The notes beneath the pieces are model-generated. The model did not search any database and had not been told where the DNA came from. It worked only from the letters and a program-made list of their open reading frames with translations. Below, one piece after another: positions 12,323 through 22,078 of a stretch of DNA of 64,000 bases (its first letter is position 1; the number at the start of each line of letters is the position of its first letter). This DNA is from Leptospira sp. WS92.C1 (GTDB lineage: Bacteria; Spirochaetota; Leptospiria; Leptospirales; Leptospiraceae), in NCBI RefSeq assembly GCF_040833975.1, contig NZ_CP162130.1, forward strand, positions 3,832,001 to 3,896,000, given 5' to 3'. Made by a program: the position numbers and the translations under genes.

Positions 12323-12850
12323 ATGAAATTCTGGCTTCCTCAAGAAAAACGATTCTACTTTTTTTTAATTTACGTTCTATTAGTCTTACTCTGGATTATG
12401 GAAGAGATTCTTACCTTTGCTTTTGATATCGTTTGGATCGAAAGATCTCAGGCGTATTTTACGACGATCGAAGCGGCGTTCGGATTCTTATCCATCATAG
12501 GTCTTTACTTTCTTTTTATAGAGATCAAACATACTCAAAACGATATCGAATCCGCAAAAGTTGTAATCGAAGGTCTTAGAAATAAGAATCAACTCCTCAC
12601 TCATACCAATCAATCGTTTTGGGAATCTTTTCAAAAACAACTTGAGGAATGGGATTTATCGGATAAGGAAAAGGAAATTTCAATGCTTCTTTTGAGAGGA
12701 ATGTCCAATCATCAAATCGCGGCGATTCGTGGAAAAAGTCTAAAGACGATCGAAAATCAGACCTTTTCCATTTATCAGAAATCGGGAACGACTGGAAAAT
12801 TGGAATTCATCGCTTATTTTATTTCACCTCTTCTTCCGGAAGAAGACTGA
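12323..12850 (+). CDS. Membrane-anchored LuxR-type regulator
   Basis: This 175-residue protein has two hydrophobic helices (about 11-34 and 49-67), a short linker that may form a coiled coil, and a C-terminal LuxR/FixJ helix-turn-helix (about 112-165) with GMSNHQIAAIRGKSLKTIEN. No receiver domain is present, so the signal probably comes through the membrane segments. AAGG precedes the ATG. The divergent lipoprotein operon starts 272 nt away and is the obvious candidate target. Confidence 0.8.
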   Translation: MKFWLPQEKRFYFFLIYVLLVLLWIMEEILTFAFDIVWIERSQAYFTTIEAAFGFLSIIGLYFLFIEIKHTQNDIESAKVVIEGLRNKNQLLTHTNQSFWESFQKQLEEWDLSDKEKEISMLLLRGMSNHQIAAIRGKSLKTIENQTFSIYQKSGTTGKLEFIAYFISPLLPEED

Positions 12851-12916
12851 CTTTTAGAATGGAATCGGTTTTAGATTCCAAACATTCAATTTTAATCGTT
12901 ATGTATGGATTTTGAA

Positions 12917-13287
12917 GAATCATTTTTATCCACTGATTATTTGCGAACGGGAAATCCAAAACAAAAACTCTTCAAATTTTTATTACGAAATTTTCGCTCA
13001 GGAGATTCCCGTTTTCAAACAAATGGGTTATCTTCATTTGCAGGTGGAGAATCGAATTCTCTCCATTGCAGGATCGGAAATTTAAAGAAAAAATCAAAGA
13101 CTTAAAACGAAAGGGTTGGAAAACCGAGCCGGCTTTTTGTAATCTTCTGCACATCCGAGAAGATCCGTATCAATTCTTATATGATCTTAGACTCTTGTCC
13201 GATAATGAGCTTGAACGTCTCATTTTTCATTTCGATTTTTTTACACATACAAGAACCCTTAAATGTAAAATACGGATTCAAATTTAA
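12917..13287 (+). pseudogene. Possible frameshifted small gene
   Basis: No single frame covers this stretch. A frame ending in a TAA near 13081 reads EIPVFKQMGYLHLQVENRI. A different frame then continues from about 13082 to a stop at 13287 with charged, coding-like sequence (LRLLSDNELERLIFHF). Neither part has a good start. One frameshift near 13080 would join them. It could also be chance open sequence. No family is recognised. Confidence 0.3.
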
Positions 13288-13303
13288 TTCATTCGTTTGT
13301 GGT

Positions 13304-13335
13304 AAAGGCCGTCCTCCGATCGGAGGACGGCCTTT
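13304..13335. terminator. Perfect 32-bp palindrome, likely terminator
   Basis: The 32 bases are exactly their own reverse complement (AAAGGCCGTCCTCCGA and its mirror). It is a G+C-rich stem of up to 14 bp with A/T ends, lying about 175 nt before the M48 gene. The T-run after it is short, so termination is likely but unproven, and it would be symmetrical on both strands. The rest of 13288-13492 shows nothing. Confidence 0.55.
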
Positions 13336-13510
13336 GCGGTTTTGATCTTTCTCTTAAAACGAAAAACTTTACGATTTTCCTTTTAAAGATCCCTTAGAAA
13401 GCTTTTTGGTGTGTGTAGAAATACGATTGGAATTTCAAGCTTGACAATTCCCTTTTTATAACGATCTTAGATGTCCCAATCAAATTTTAACTTTGCAAGG
13501 TTGTAAGAAT

Positions 13511-15490
13511 ATGTTTAGAACTCATAATTTTTTTTCTTTCTATTTAGCAATCGGAATTTTCTTTCCAATCGCAGCTCAAAAAAGTCAGCCTATCAATTTC
13601 GACGCGGAACTCTACGCTCAAATTATACGCCAAAGCTCCTATCAATACACCGCCATTCTTAAATCTCGAAAGGTTCTTAAAGATCATAACGATTGGAAAA
13701 AACCGATCGACACCGCATTCCGAAAGTTGGCCGATTCCTCAGGAAACCCCGCATTTCCGATCGTTTACAATTTGGTTCAAGATAACTCGTTTAATGCATT
13801 CGCAATGGCGGGAGGACAGTTTTGTATTAATTCAGGAACTTTGGATATTTTAGATCAAGTAATCGCCAGATCGGAACCGGACTCTAAAGATAAATTAAAC
13901 TTTTATAGAGAAAGATACATCGCCGGTGTAATATCACACGAATTATCCCATTACTATAATAAACATACATTTAATTCGGTCAAAAAATTCTATCAACTGA
14001 AAGATAACCCAACCGGAGAAGCGATTTTAGACAATTTGAAATTTTCGCAAGAACAAGAAGTGGATGCGGATCAAACCGGTTTTCAACTTTTAAACAAGGC
14101 CGGCTATGGTGGAGAATATATGATTCGCACTCTCGAACTCATGAGCGATATCGACAATCAATATAAGGAATATATTTCCAGTAAAAAATTGGATAAAGTC
14201 AGCCCTGAATCCATGACTTCTGTCTATTTTACAAGTCATCCTTCCGCAAACGATCGTCTTTCAAGATTCAGCGGAGACAAACAAGAACTCTATTCTCTTT
14301 TGGCAACATTAGAAAAAACGTATGACGATATTCAGTTTGGCAAAAATCTCGATCAGGCAAAGTCAAATCTGGAAAAGTCACTTTCCAAATTTCCTGGAAA
14401 TACTCATTTAGAAAAATCTTATGCGGTTTGCCTTCATAAAATTTGGATGGCAACCGCGAGTAACGAAGATTTAAAATTAAAACCTGTCATCGACATGCCT
14501 TCTTTTCGAGATTCAATGGTATTTCCCGGCGGGCTTCGTAAAAGAGCGGTTATGCGAACGATCCCCGGAAACGTTGCTGCTTATGAAAAAGCAAAAGGAG
14601 CGTATCAAAAAGTCATCTTGAAAACCGAAGATCCTTATTTCATTTCCAACTATGCCGTTCTTCTTTCCTATTCCACGGAAGAAAACGATATGAATGTTGC
14701 AAAGGCTTTAGCGGGGAACAGTGTAAGAGCGGAAAATTCAATCCCTCTCGCCAATAATCTGGGAATCGTATTTTATTGGACCGAAGATCAAGACAAGGCA
14801 CTGGAGATATTTCGTTCCGTTTCCACACTGGTCGATAAAAAAATCCAAAGCTTAAGCGTTCAATCTAAAACGAACGCGGAAATCCAGACTTATTTGCAAG
14901 GAATCGGAACCTCAATTCGGCAAAAAACCCAATTAGATCCAGATTACGTGTATGAAAACTTTACCCCTATTTTGAATTACGTGCTTTTGGAATCCTACAA
15001 AGAAAAAACCCCGAAAACAAAACAGCTTGCCGCTTACTATCTTGAGAATTACGATTCCTCGTCGGGTTGGGCAAAACACTTGGCGGCGTTTCATGAAATT
15101 ACGCTTCCGGATCCTTCTCAAAATGCAAAACAAAATATATTTAAAGTAGGAGGGGTCGGGCCTGGCGACAAACTCGAAGATCTGTTAAAACTCTGGGGAA
15201 AACCCGATAGGATTCAAGTCGACAAATCTTCAGGAAGTGAATTCTACATTTATAATAAAAAAGAAACTTCCTTTTTAATGAGTATCGGTTCCGTACTCCA
15301 AGTCAACGTTTATGGCGACAATAGTCCCGGAATCGACAAAGGAGTTGCAGTAGGCTCCGATCGAGGAGCCGCTGAAAAAGTTTTTGGTAAACAATTTCAG
15401 AAGAATGGGGCCTATTTGGGTTACACTCAAAATGGAAATGCTTTTGTAAAATATAGAAAAAACAGAGTAGATCAAATCATTCTCCAATGA
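13511..15490 (+). CDS. M48-family metalloprotease with tetratricopeptide-like region
   Basis: This 659-residue protein has a signal peptide (about 1-22). The M48 catalytic domain has H143-ELS-H147 and the ExxxD helix E183-VDAD. A long helical middle region (about 270-530) resembles TPR repeats. A C-terminal module (about 550-659) has the pattern GVGPGDKLEDLLKLWGKP, as in SmpA/OmlA-like folds. The architecture resembles BepA-type periplasmic proteases that maintain outer-membrane proteins; that role is inferred. The ATG at 13511 is preferred to the TTG at 13493. Confidence 0.85.
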   Translation: MFRTHNFFSFYLAIGIFFPIAAQKSQPINFDAELYAQIIRQSSYQYTAILKSRKVLKDHNDWKKPIDTAFRKLADSSGNPAFPIVYNLVQDNSFNAFAMAGGQFCINSGTLDILDQVIARSEPDSKDKLNFYRERYIAGVISHELSHYYNKHTFNSVKKFYQLKDNPTGEAILDNLKFSQEQEVDADQTGFQLLNKAGYGGEYMIRTLELMSDIDNQYKEYISSKKLDKVSPESMTSVYFTSHPSANDRLSRFSGDKQELYSLLATLEKTYDDIQFGKNLDQAKSNLEKSLSKFPGNTHLEKSYAVCLHKIWMATASNEDLKLKPVIDMPSFRDSMVFPGGLRKRAVMRTIPGNVAAYEKAKGAYQKVILKTEDPYFISNYAVLLSYSTEENDMNVAKALAGNSVRAENSIPLANNLGIVFYWTEDQDKALEIFRSVSTLVDKKIQSLSVQSKTNAEIQTYLQGIGTSIRQKTQLDPDYVYENFTPILNYVLLESYKEKTPKTKQLAAYYLENYDSSSGWAKHLAAFHEITLPDPSQNAKQNIFKVGGVGPGDKLEDLLKLWGKPDRIQVDKSSGSEFYIYNKKETSFLMSIGSVLQVNVYGDNSPGIDKGVAVGSDRGAAEKVFGKQFQKNGAYLGYTQNGNAFVKYRKNRVDQIILQ

Positions 15491-15532
15491 TACTAAAACA
15501 TTGTAAATAAAACCTTTTTTGTACAATAACAC

Positions 15533-15559
15533 CCTCCGGGTATATTTCTATCTCGGAGG
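15533..15559. terminator. Weak hairpin between convergent genes
   Basis: CCTCCG (15533-15538) pairs with CGGAGG (15554-15559) across a 15-nt A+T-rich loop. It lies between the convergent M48 and DUF1564 genes, where a two-way terminator would be expected. There is no clear T-run. Confidence 0.3.
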
Positions 15560-15611
15560 AGTTTACATTCTTCAAAAATTGGTAGAAGTATTTCTAAGGT
15601 TCGTTTGTTTT

Positions 15612-16151
15612 TTATGAATCAAACCAATCTCGATAGTCCAAAACATAAAAAGAATCGGTCGGTTCGCAATCCAAGGATCGTATTATCTTGTTATTCAAAA
15701 GATCGAGGTGGAGAGTATATCTGTAATTTCTGTGAAAGGTAGGACCTCCCTCATTCATCGTATTCACGATAGAATCTCCAACTCCGATCTCGTCCAAACG
15801 CAAAAGAAAATTAAAAAGATAACAACGGGAAACGCCGTGTACATGCGCCAACAAACCTAAAAGAGCCCAACTTCCTGTACCGATTCGAACATTGATCCGT
15901 TCCATCTGTGCTTTTCCCGGACTCGACTGATACAAGACTTTCCCGGCCTTTGTCCCTAAACGTTTGGTCGAAGTAAGATATTTCGCATATCTTTTCAAAA
16001 GGACCGGAATTCTTTTAGGAAGATTTCTCCTTTCTTTTTCGTTCCATTGAAGTAAAGTGAACTTCGGAACCAGCAGAGTGACAACTTCCGTTCGATAATC
16101 CTGCAGAATCGAACGGATCTCATGATCAGAATTTAAAAGTAGAATTCCCAT
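15612..16151 (-). CDS. DUF1564 family protein
   Basis: This 179-residue protein matches, from memory, the Leptospira paralogous family DUF1564. It begins [16 protein letters not shown], has a basic centre ([20 protein letters not shown]), and ends in the typical [15 protein letters not shown]. The function of the family is unknown. The basic centre and a central helix pair are compatible with nucleic-acid binding, which is inference. The ATG at 16151 matches the family N-terminus better than the TTG at 16181. It is divergent from the macrodomain gene. Confidence 0.85.
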   Translation of the reverse strand: MGILLLNSDHEIRSILQDYRTEVVTLLVPKFTLLQWNEKERRNLPKRIPVLLKRYAKYLTSTKRLGTKAGKVLYQSSPGKAQMERINVRIGTGSWALLGLLAHVHGVSRCYLFNFLLRLDEIGVGDSIVNTMNEGGPTFHRNYRYTLHLDLLNNKIIRSLDCEPTDSFYVLDYRDWFDS

Positions 16152-16306
16152 ACTAAATACATTTCCCGACCCCTTTGACAAGGAGCGTTTTTAGAGAAAA
16201 ATTGAATTCCGATTTTTTCCGAAAATGAACTCGAATGATTTGGATAATTTAGAAAACTGAAGCGAATAAATTCGATTTTCATAATATCTATTATCAAAAA
16301 GCAATC

Positions 16307-16840
16307 ATGAAAAAAAGAATTCAATTGATCCAAGGTGATATTACTAAATTTGAAGTCGATGTGATCGTAAACGCCGCAAATTCTTCTTTATTGGGAGGTG
16401 GCGGAGTGGATGGTGCAATTCACAGAGCCGGCGGACCGTCTATTTTAGAAGAATGTTATACAATCCGCGACAAACATGGCGAATGCAAAGTCGGAGAAGC
16501 CGTCATTACGAACGCAGGAAAACTTCCCGCAAAATTCGTAATTCATACCGTCGGACCTGTTTGGAACGGAGGAAATAAAAATGAGGATCAACTATTAACG
16601 AACGCTTATACAAACAGCCTTCGTTTAGCTAAAAAGAATTCTTTGTCTACGATCGCATTTCCAAATATCAGCACGGGAATTTATCATTTTCCAAAAAATC
16701 GAGCGGCAAAGATCGCGATCCAAGCTGTCCGTGATTTTCTGAAAAAAGATACTCAGATCAAGACCGTATTCTTCATTTGTTTTGATTTAGAAAATTTAGA
16801 AATCTATCAAGAACTGCTCTTCGTTTCAGAGCATTCTTAA
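16307..16840 (+). CDS. Macrodomain protein, O-acetyl-ADP-ribose deacetylase type
   Basis: This 177-residue protein is a single macrodomain of the YmdB/TM1816 type. It shows the adenine and ribose-binding loop [16 protein letters not shown], then [10 protein letters not shown], and the phosphate loop [10 protein letters not shown]. Such enzymes remove acetyl or ADP-ribosyl groups from ADP-ribose derivatives in the cytoplasm. The length is normal for the family. A hairpin with a short T-run follows at 16897-16918. The neighbouring DUF1564 gene is divergent, and no ADP-ribosyltransferase is seen nearby. Confidence 0.9.
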   Translation: MKKRIQLIQGDITKFEVDVIVNAANSSLLGGGGVDGAIHRAGGPSILEECYTIRDKHGECKVGEAVITNAGKLPAKFVIHTVGPVWNGGNKNEDQLLTNAYTNSLRLAKKNSLSTIAFPNISTGIYHFPKNRAAKIAIQAVRDFLKKDTQIKTVFFICFDLENLEIYQELLFVSEHS

Positions 16841-16896
16841 ATTTATTAAAAGAATTCTTAGTTTGTTCGTGAATTTCAGGCTTTTGTAAGAGTTTT

Positions 16897-16918
16897 AAAC
16901 AGAACATTCGTTCTGTTT
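16897..16918 (+). terminator. Hairpin after macrodomain gene
   Basis: AAACAGAAC (16897-16905) pairs exactly with GTTCTGTTT (16910-16918) across a 4-nt loop, with TTAG after it. It could terminate the macrodomain transcript. Its near-perfect two-fold symmetry also makes it a possible operator for the beta-oxidation genes 105 nt downstream. Confidence 0.45.
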
Positions 16919-16968
16919 TAGAATAATTCTCCTCCCGTTTTGCGTAAAAAAACCTTTCCTCCCCGCCT

Positions 16969-16985
16969 ACCTGTTTTAAACAGGT
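16969..16985. promoter_or_regulatory. Palindrome upstream of beta-oxidation operon
   Basis: ACCTGTTT and AAACAGGT flank one T, giving a 17-nt near-perfect palindrome ending 37 nt before the ATG at 17023. It shares the TTTTAAACAG core with the hairpin at 16891-16918. A binding site for a regulator of fatty-acid degradation is a reasonable guess only. Confidence 0.3.
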
Positions 16986-16998
16986 TCTATTCCATTGA

Positions 16999-18333
<1,335 letters not shown>

Positions 18334-18353
18334 TTAGGGAGGCAGGTATCACC

Positions 18354-19619
<1,266 letters not shown>

Positions 19620-19621
19620 GA

Positions 19622-20059
19622 ATGAGTTTAAGGACTGCAAAAGACTGGAATCAATTTCTTTTAAGGTTGTTTATAGCCTTCGGATTTTGGGAAGTGATTT
19701 CCGTGCCGCTTCGGAGTCTTTTGTTTTCCCGCTTTTACTACGACCCTGCCTATAAATCCTTCTTTCAATCAGTGGGAATGATTTTATGGGTAGGGCCAAT
19801 CATGGCCGACTTGATCCAGGTTTTCTTTTTAGGAATCCTGGTTCGTCTCTCTAAGGATTCTCTTCCCGTCGGTATCGTAGGTGGATTGATCGTAGCAGTT
19901 TCTTTTTCACTGGCGGCTTATGTCGGACCTGCGATTTCCATTTTAAATTTTATCAATGTTCTTCCGAGTATGATCGTTTGGCTTTGGGTGTTCTCGCAAT
20001 TTCTTTTAACTCTGATTTCATCCTTAATTCTGGCTTACACCCCAGACGAAGAATTCTAA
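19622..20059 (+). CDS. Four-helix membrane protein
   Basis: This 145-residue protein has hydrophobic segments near 13-33, 48-72, 80-103 and 111-137 and short charged ends. It starts 2 nt after the thiolase stop with AGGAAAG just upstream, so it is part of the beta-oxidation operon. The family is not recognised. A role linked to lipid breakdown would be inference from position only. Confidence 0.75.
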   Translation: MSLRTAKDWNQFLLRLFIAFGFWEVISVPLRSLLFSRFYYDPAYKSFFQSVGMILWVGPIMADLIQVFFLGILVRLSKDSLPVGIVGGLIVAVSFSLAAYVGPAISILNFINVLPSMIVWLWVFSQFLLTLISSLILAYTPDEEF

Positions 20060-20103
20060 TCAGGAACTTTTCTGATTTGAGACAAAGAGTTTCTCTGCTT
20101 TTT

Positions 20104-20360
20104 GTAGTAGTTCCTACATTCTGCGGTCAAAAATTTGAATTTGCAGAAAACCTAATTTTCTGATATAGCAAAATCTCCCGGATTTTCCCTGCAACGCACC
20201 CTAAGGAAGCGTTGCATTGAGTTAAACCTCACCCCTCTACCCAAATATAGGACGGGGCTCGCAGATTTTACAGAGGACTGTGGGAGTTCCTACAAAATCG
20301 GGAAGAATATTTTGCTTGAAAAAAGTATGATTTTCTGATAGAGGAAAATTTCCCAACTCT
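20104..20360. repeat. Intergenic repeat mosaic with 176-nt period
   Basis: Two imperfect direct copies of about 80 nt lie 176 nt apart (20104-20185 and 20280-20360). Each starts with a small hairpin (GTAGTAGTTCCTAC, GTGGGAGTTCCTAC) and holds ATTTTCTGATA about 50 nt later. Between them lies a hairpin relative of the dispersed repeat (20190-20216). No coding sequence is supported here. The first hairpin type recurs at 46627-46640. Confidence 0.6.
20190..20223. repeat. Dispersed hairpin repeat, short relative
   Basis: TGCAACGC (20190-20197) and GCGTTGCA (20209-20216) are exact reverse complements and are followed by TTGAGTT, the same 3' end as copies 1801-1867 and 49397-49462. The 5' block CTGTCCCAAAGG of those copies is absent. 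Confidence 0.6.
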
Positions 20361-20392
20361 TTCCCACGAGCCCGCCTCCTCCACCCTAACTC

Positions 20393-20413
20393 GCATAACC
20401 TTACCCACAAGTT
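20393..20413 (+). repeat. Left terminal inverted repeat of IS
   Basis: These 21 bp are identical, in reverse complement, to 21861-21881. Confidence 0.85.
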
Positions 20414-20466
20414 AAAAAAACTAGCTTTTTTAGGCCATTGTTGCTTTTCTTTCCTTGGGCCTAAAG

Positions 20467-21861
20467 ATGATCACTAAACATTGGAGTAGTACGCTCGAAA
20501 CGGATTTAGATTGGATTGAAGAAGAATTTCTGTCTCTTAGCTTGGGGGACAAGAGACTTAATAAACGATTAAAGAAAATTATCGGATCGATGTGTAACCA
20601 AACGGGTTCAAGTCTACCTGATGTTTTTGGTAATTGGTCGGGAACAAAAGCCGCCTATCGTTTTTTCTCGAACCCGAAAGTATCTCCGGATGAAATTATT
20701 GCTCCACATTCCAGAGCGACTAAAAAGCGTCTTGAAAAACAAGAAACGATTTTGGTGTTAAGCGACACAACGGAAATTTATTATCGAAATAGAAACCGAA
20801 TCGAAGGTTTAGGGCCGATGAATTCCAACTTGGATCAGGGGCTTCTTTTACATCCTTCAATTGCATTTACCACAGACGGAATCCCTTTAGGAATTTTAGA
20901 TTTTAAAATGTGGGCTCGCTTGAAATTAGGCTCTAAACATTTACCAAGAGATGTAAGAAAGAGAACTCCTATTGAAAATAAGGAAAGTATAAAGTGGATT
21001 CAAGGCTACAGAACAACATGCGAATTTTCTAAAGAATCCGATGCAAAATACATATTCATCTGTGATAGAGAAGCAGATATTTTCGAACTATTTCAGGAAC
21101 ATATAGAGGTAGGAGAAAACGCTCCAGATCTGCTTATACGTGCGGTTTATGACAGAAAGATCGAGGGCGGTGATTATTCTTGGTCCTATCTTGAAACCTT
21201 AGAGCCGGTTGATATATATACAATCTCTGTTCCAAGAAAGAAAGGAAAGAAAGCAAGAGACGCTAAAATCGAGCTTCGATTTGAAAAATTATCAATAAAG
21301 CCCCCTCGATATAAAAAATTGGAAAATATAGATATGTATGCGGTATCCGCAACTGAGATTGACGGATCAGAAGACGAAACAATTCAGTGGAAATTTTTAA
21401 CAACAATTCCAATTAGAACTTCTGAAGATGCGAAGAACGTAATCTCTTACTATAAAAGTCGTTGGGGAATCGAAGTCTATTTCAAGATATTAAAATCTGG
21501 ATGTGCAATCGAATCCACTCAATTCAAATTTGGCGATCGATTCAAGGCTTGTATTGCCATTAGCGCAATCGTCTCTAGGCGCGTAATGATGTTAACATTC
21601 TTAGGAAGGAATGTCCACGGATTAAAAGCTTCCATCATGTTTGAACCATTTGAATGGAAAGGCGCTTACTGCCGACTTTACGAAACTCCTCAACCACCAA
21701 AACAAGAACCTGATTTAGGCACTGTTTTAGAATGGATTGCAAAGTTAGGCGGACACTTAGGGCGGAAATCAGACTCACCGCCTGGACCTCTCACAATATT
21801 CAAAGGATTAATGAGAGTTATAGATCTCGGATTTATGTTTAAATTACTCACGCAGGATTAA
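20467..21861 (+). CDS. IS4-family transposase (Tn5-like)
   Basis: This 464-residue transposase has a Tn5-type N-terminal DNA-binding segment (SLGDKRLNKRLKKII). The DDE triad is read as D100 (LSDTTE), D200 (CDREAD) and E336. E336 is inside the IS4 signature Y329-x2-R332-x3-E336-x6-K343 (YYKSRWGIEVYFKILK). No frameshift or stop is seen, so it may be active. The ATG at 20467 is chosen over an in-frame TTG at 20455. The stop codon ends at the first base of the right inverted repeat. Confidence 0.93.
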   Translation: MITKHWSSTLETDLDWIEEEFLSLSLGDKRLNKRLKKIIGSMCNQTGSSLPDVFGNWSGTKAAYRFFSNPKVSPDEIIAPHSRATKKRLEKQETILVLSDTTEIYYRNRNRIEGLGPMNSNLDQGLLLHPSIAFTTDGIPLGILDFKMWARLKLGSKHLPRDVRKRTPIENKESIKWIQGYRTTCEFSKESDAKYIFICDREADIFELFQEHIEVGENAPDLLIRAVYDRKIEGGDYSWSYLETLEPVDIYTISVPRKKGKKARDAKIELRFEKLSIKPPRYKKLENIDMYAVSATEIDGSEDETIQWKFLTTIPIRTSEDAKNVISYYKSRWGIEVYFKILKSGCAIESTQFKFGDRFKACIAISAIVSRRVMMLTFLGRNVHGLKASIMFEPFEWKGAYCRLYETPQPPKQEPDLGTVLEWIAKLGGHLGRKSDSPPGPLTIFKGLMRVIDLGFMFKLLTQD

Positions 21862-21881
21862 ACTTGTGGGTAAGGTTATGC
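21861..21881 (-). repeat. Right terminal inverted repeat of IS
   Basis: These 21 bp are identical, in reverse complement, to 20393-20413. Beyond it (21882-22078) is a spacer with a palindromic AAGTTTGTAACAAACTT and no gene. Confidence 0.85.
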
Positions 21882-22078
21882 CCAAACGCGGGAGGGGGCG
21901 GTCGCTGTTTCACGGTAAATTGTAGAAACTCTCCTTCTGATTCTTAGCGGTTTTACGATTCGTTTTTCGGCGTTTTTTCACTGGATTCATTTGTCGGAAC
22001 AACTAGATTGAGTCCGAAAAAAGTTTGTAACAAACTTTGACGGCGACTCCTCGACACAAATTCAAAGGAAAATAACAG

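Larger units (their letters stand above)
20393..21881 (+). mobile_element. IS4-family insertion sequence, intact
   Basis: A 1489-bp element is bounded by perfect 21-bp inverted repeats (20393-20413 and 21861-21881, GCATAACCTTACCCACAAGT plus T) and holds one complete transposase gene. Flanking sequences show no identical target-site duplication of 8-12 nt, so the outer ends may extend slightly, or the element may be old or recombined. It sits between the beta-oxidation operon and the gamma-glutamyltransferase gene and breaks no gene. Confidence 0.85.
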
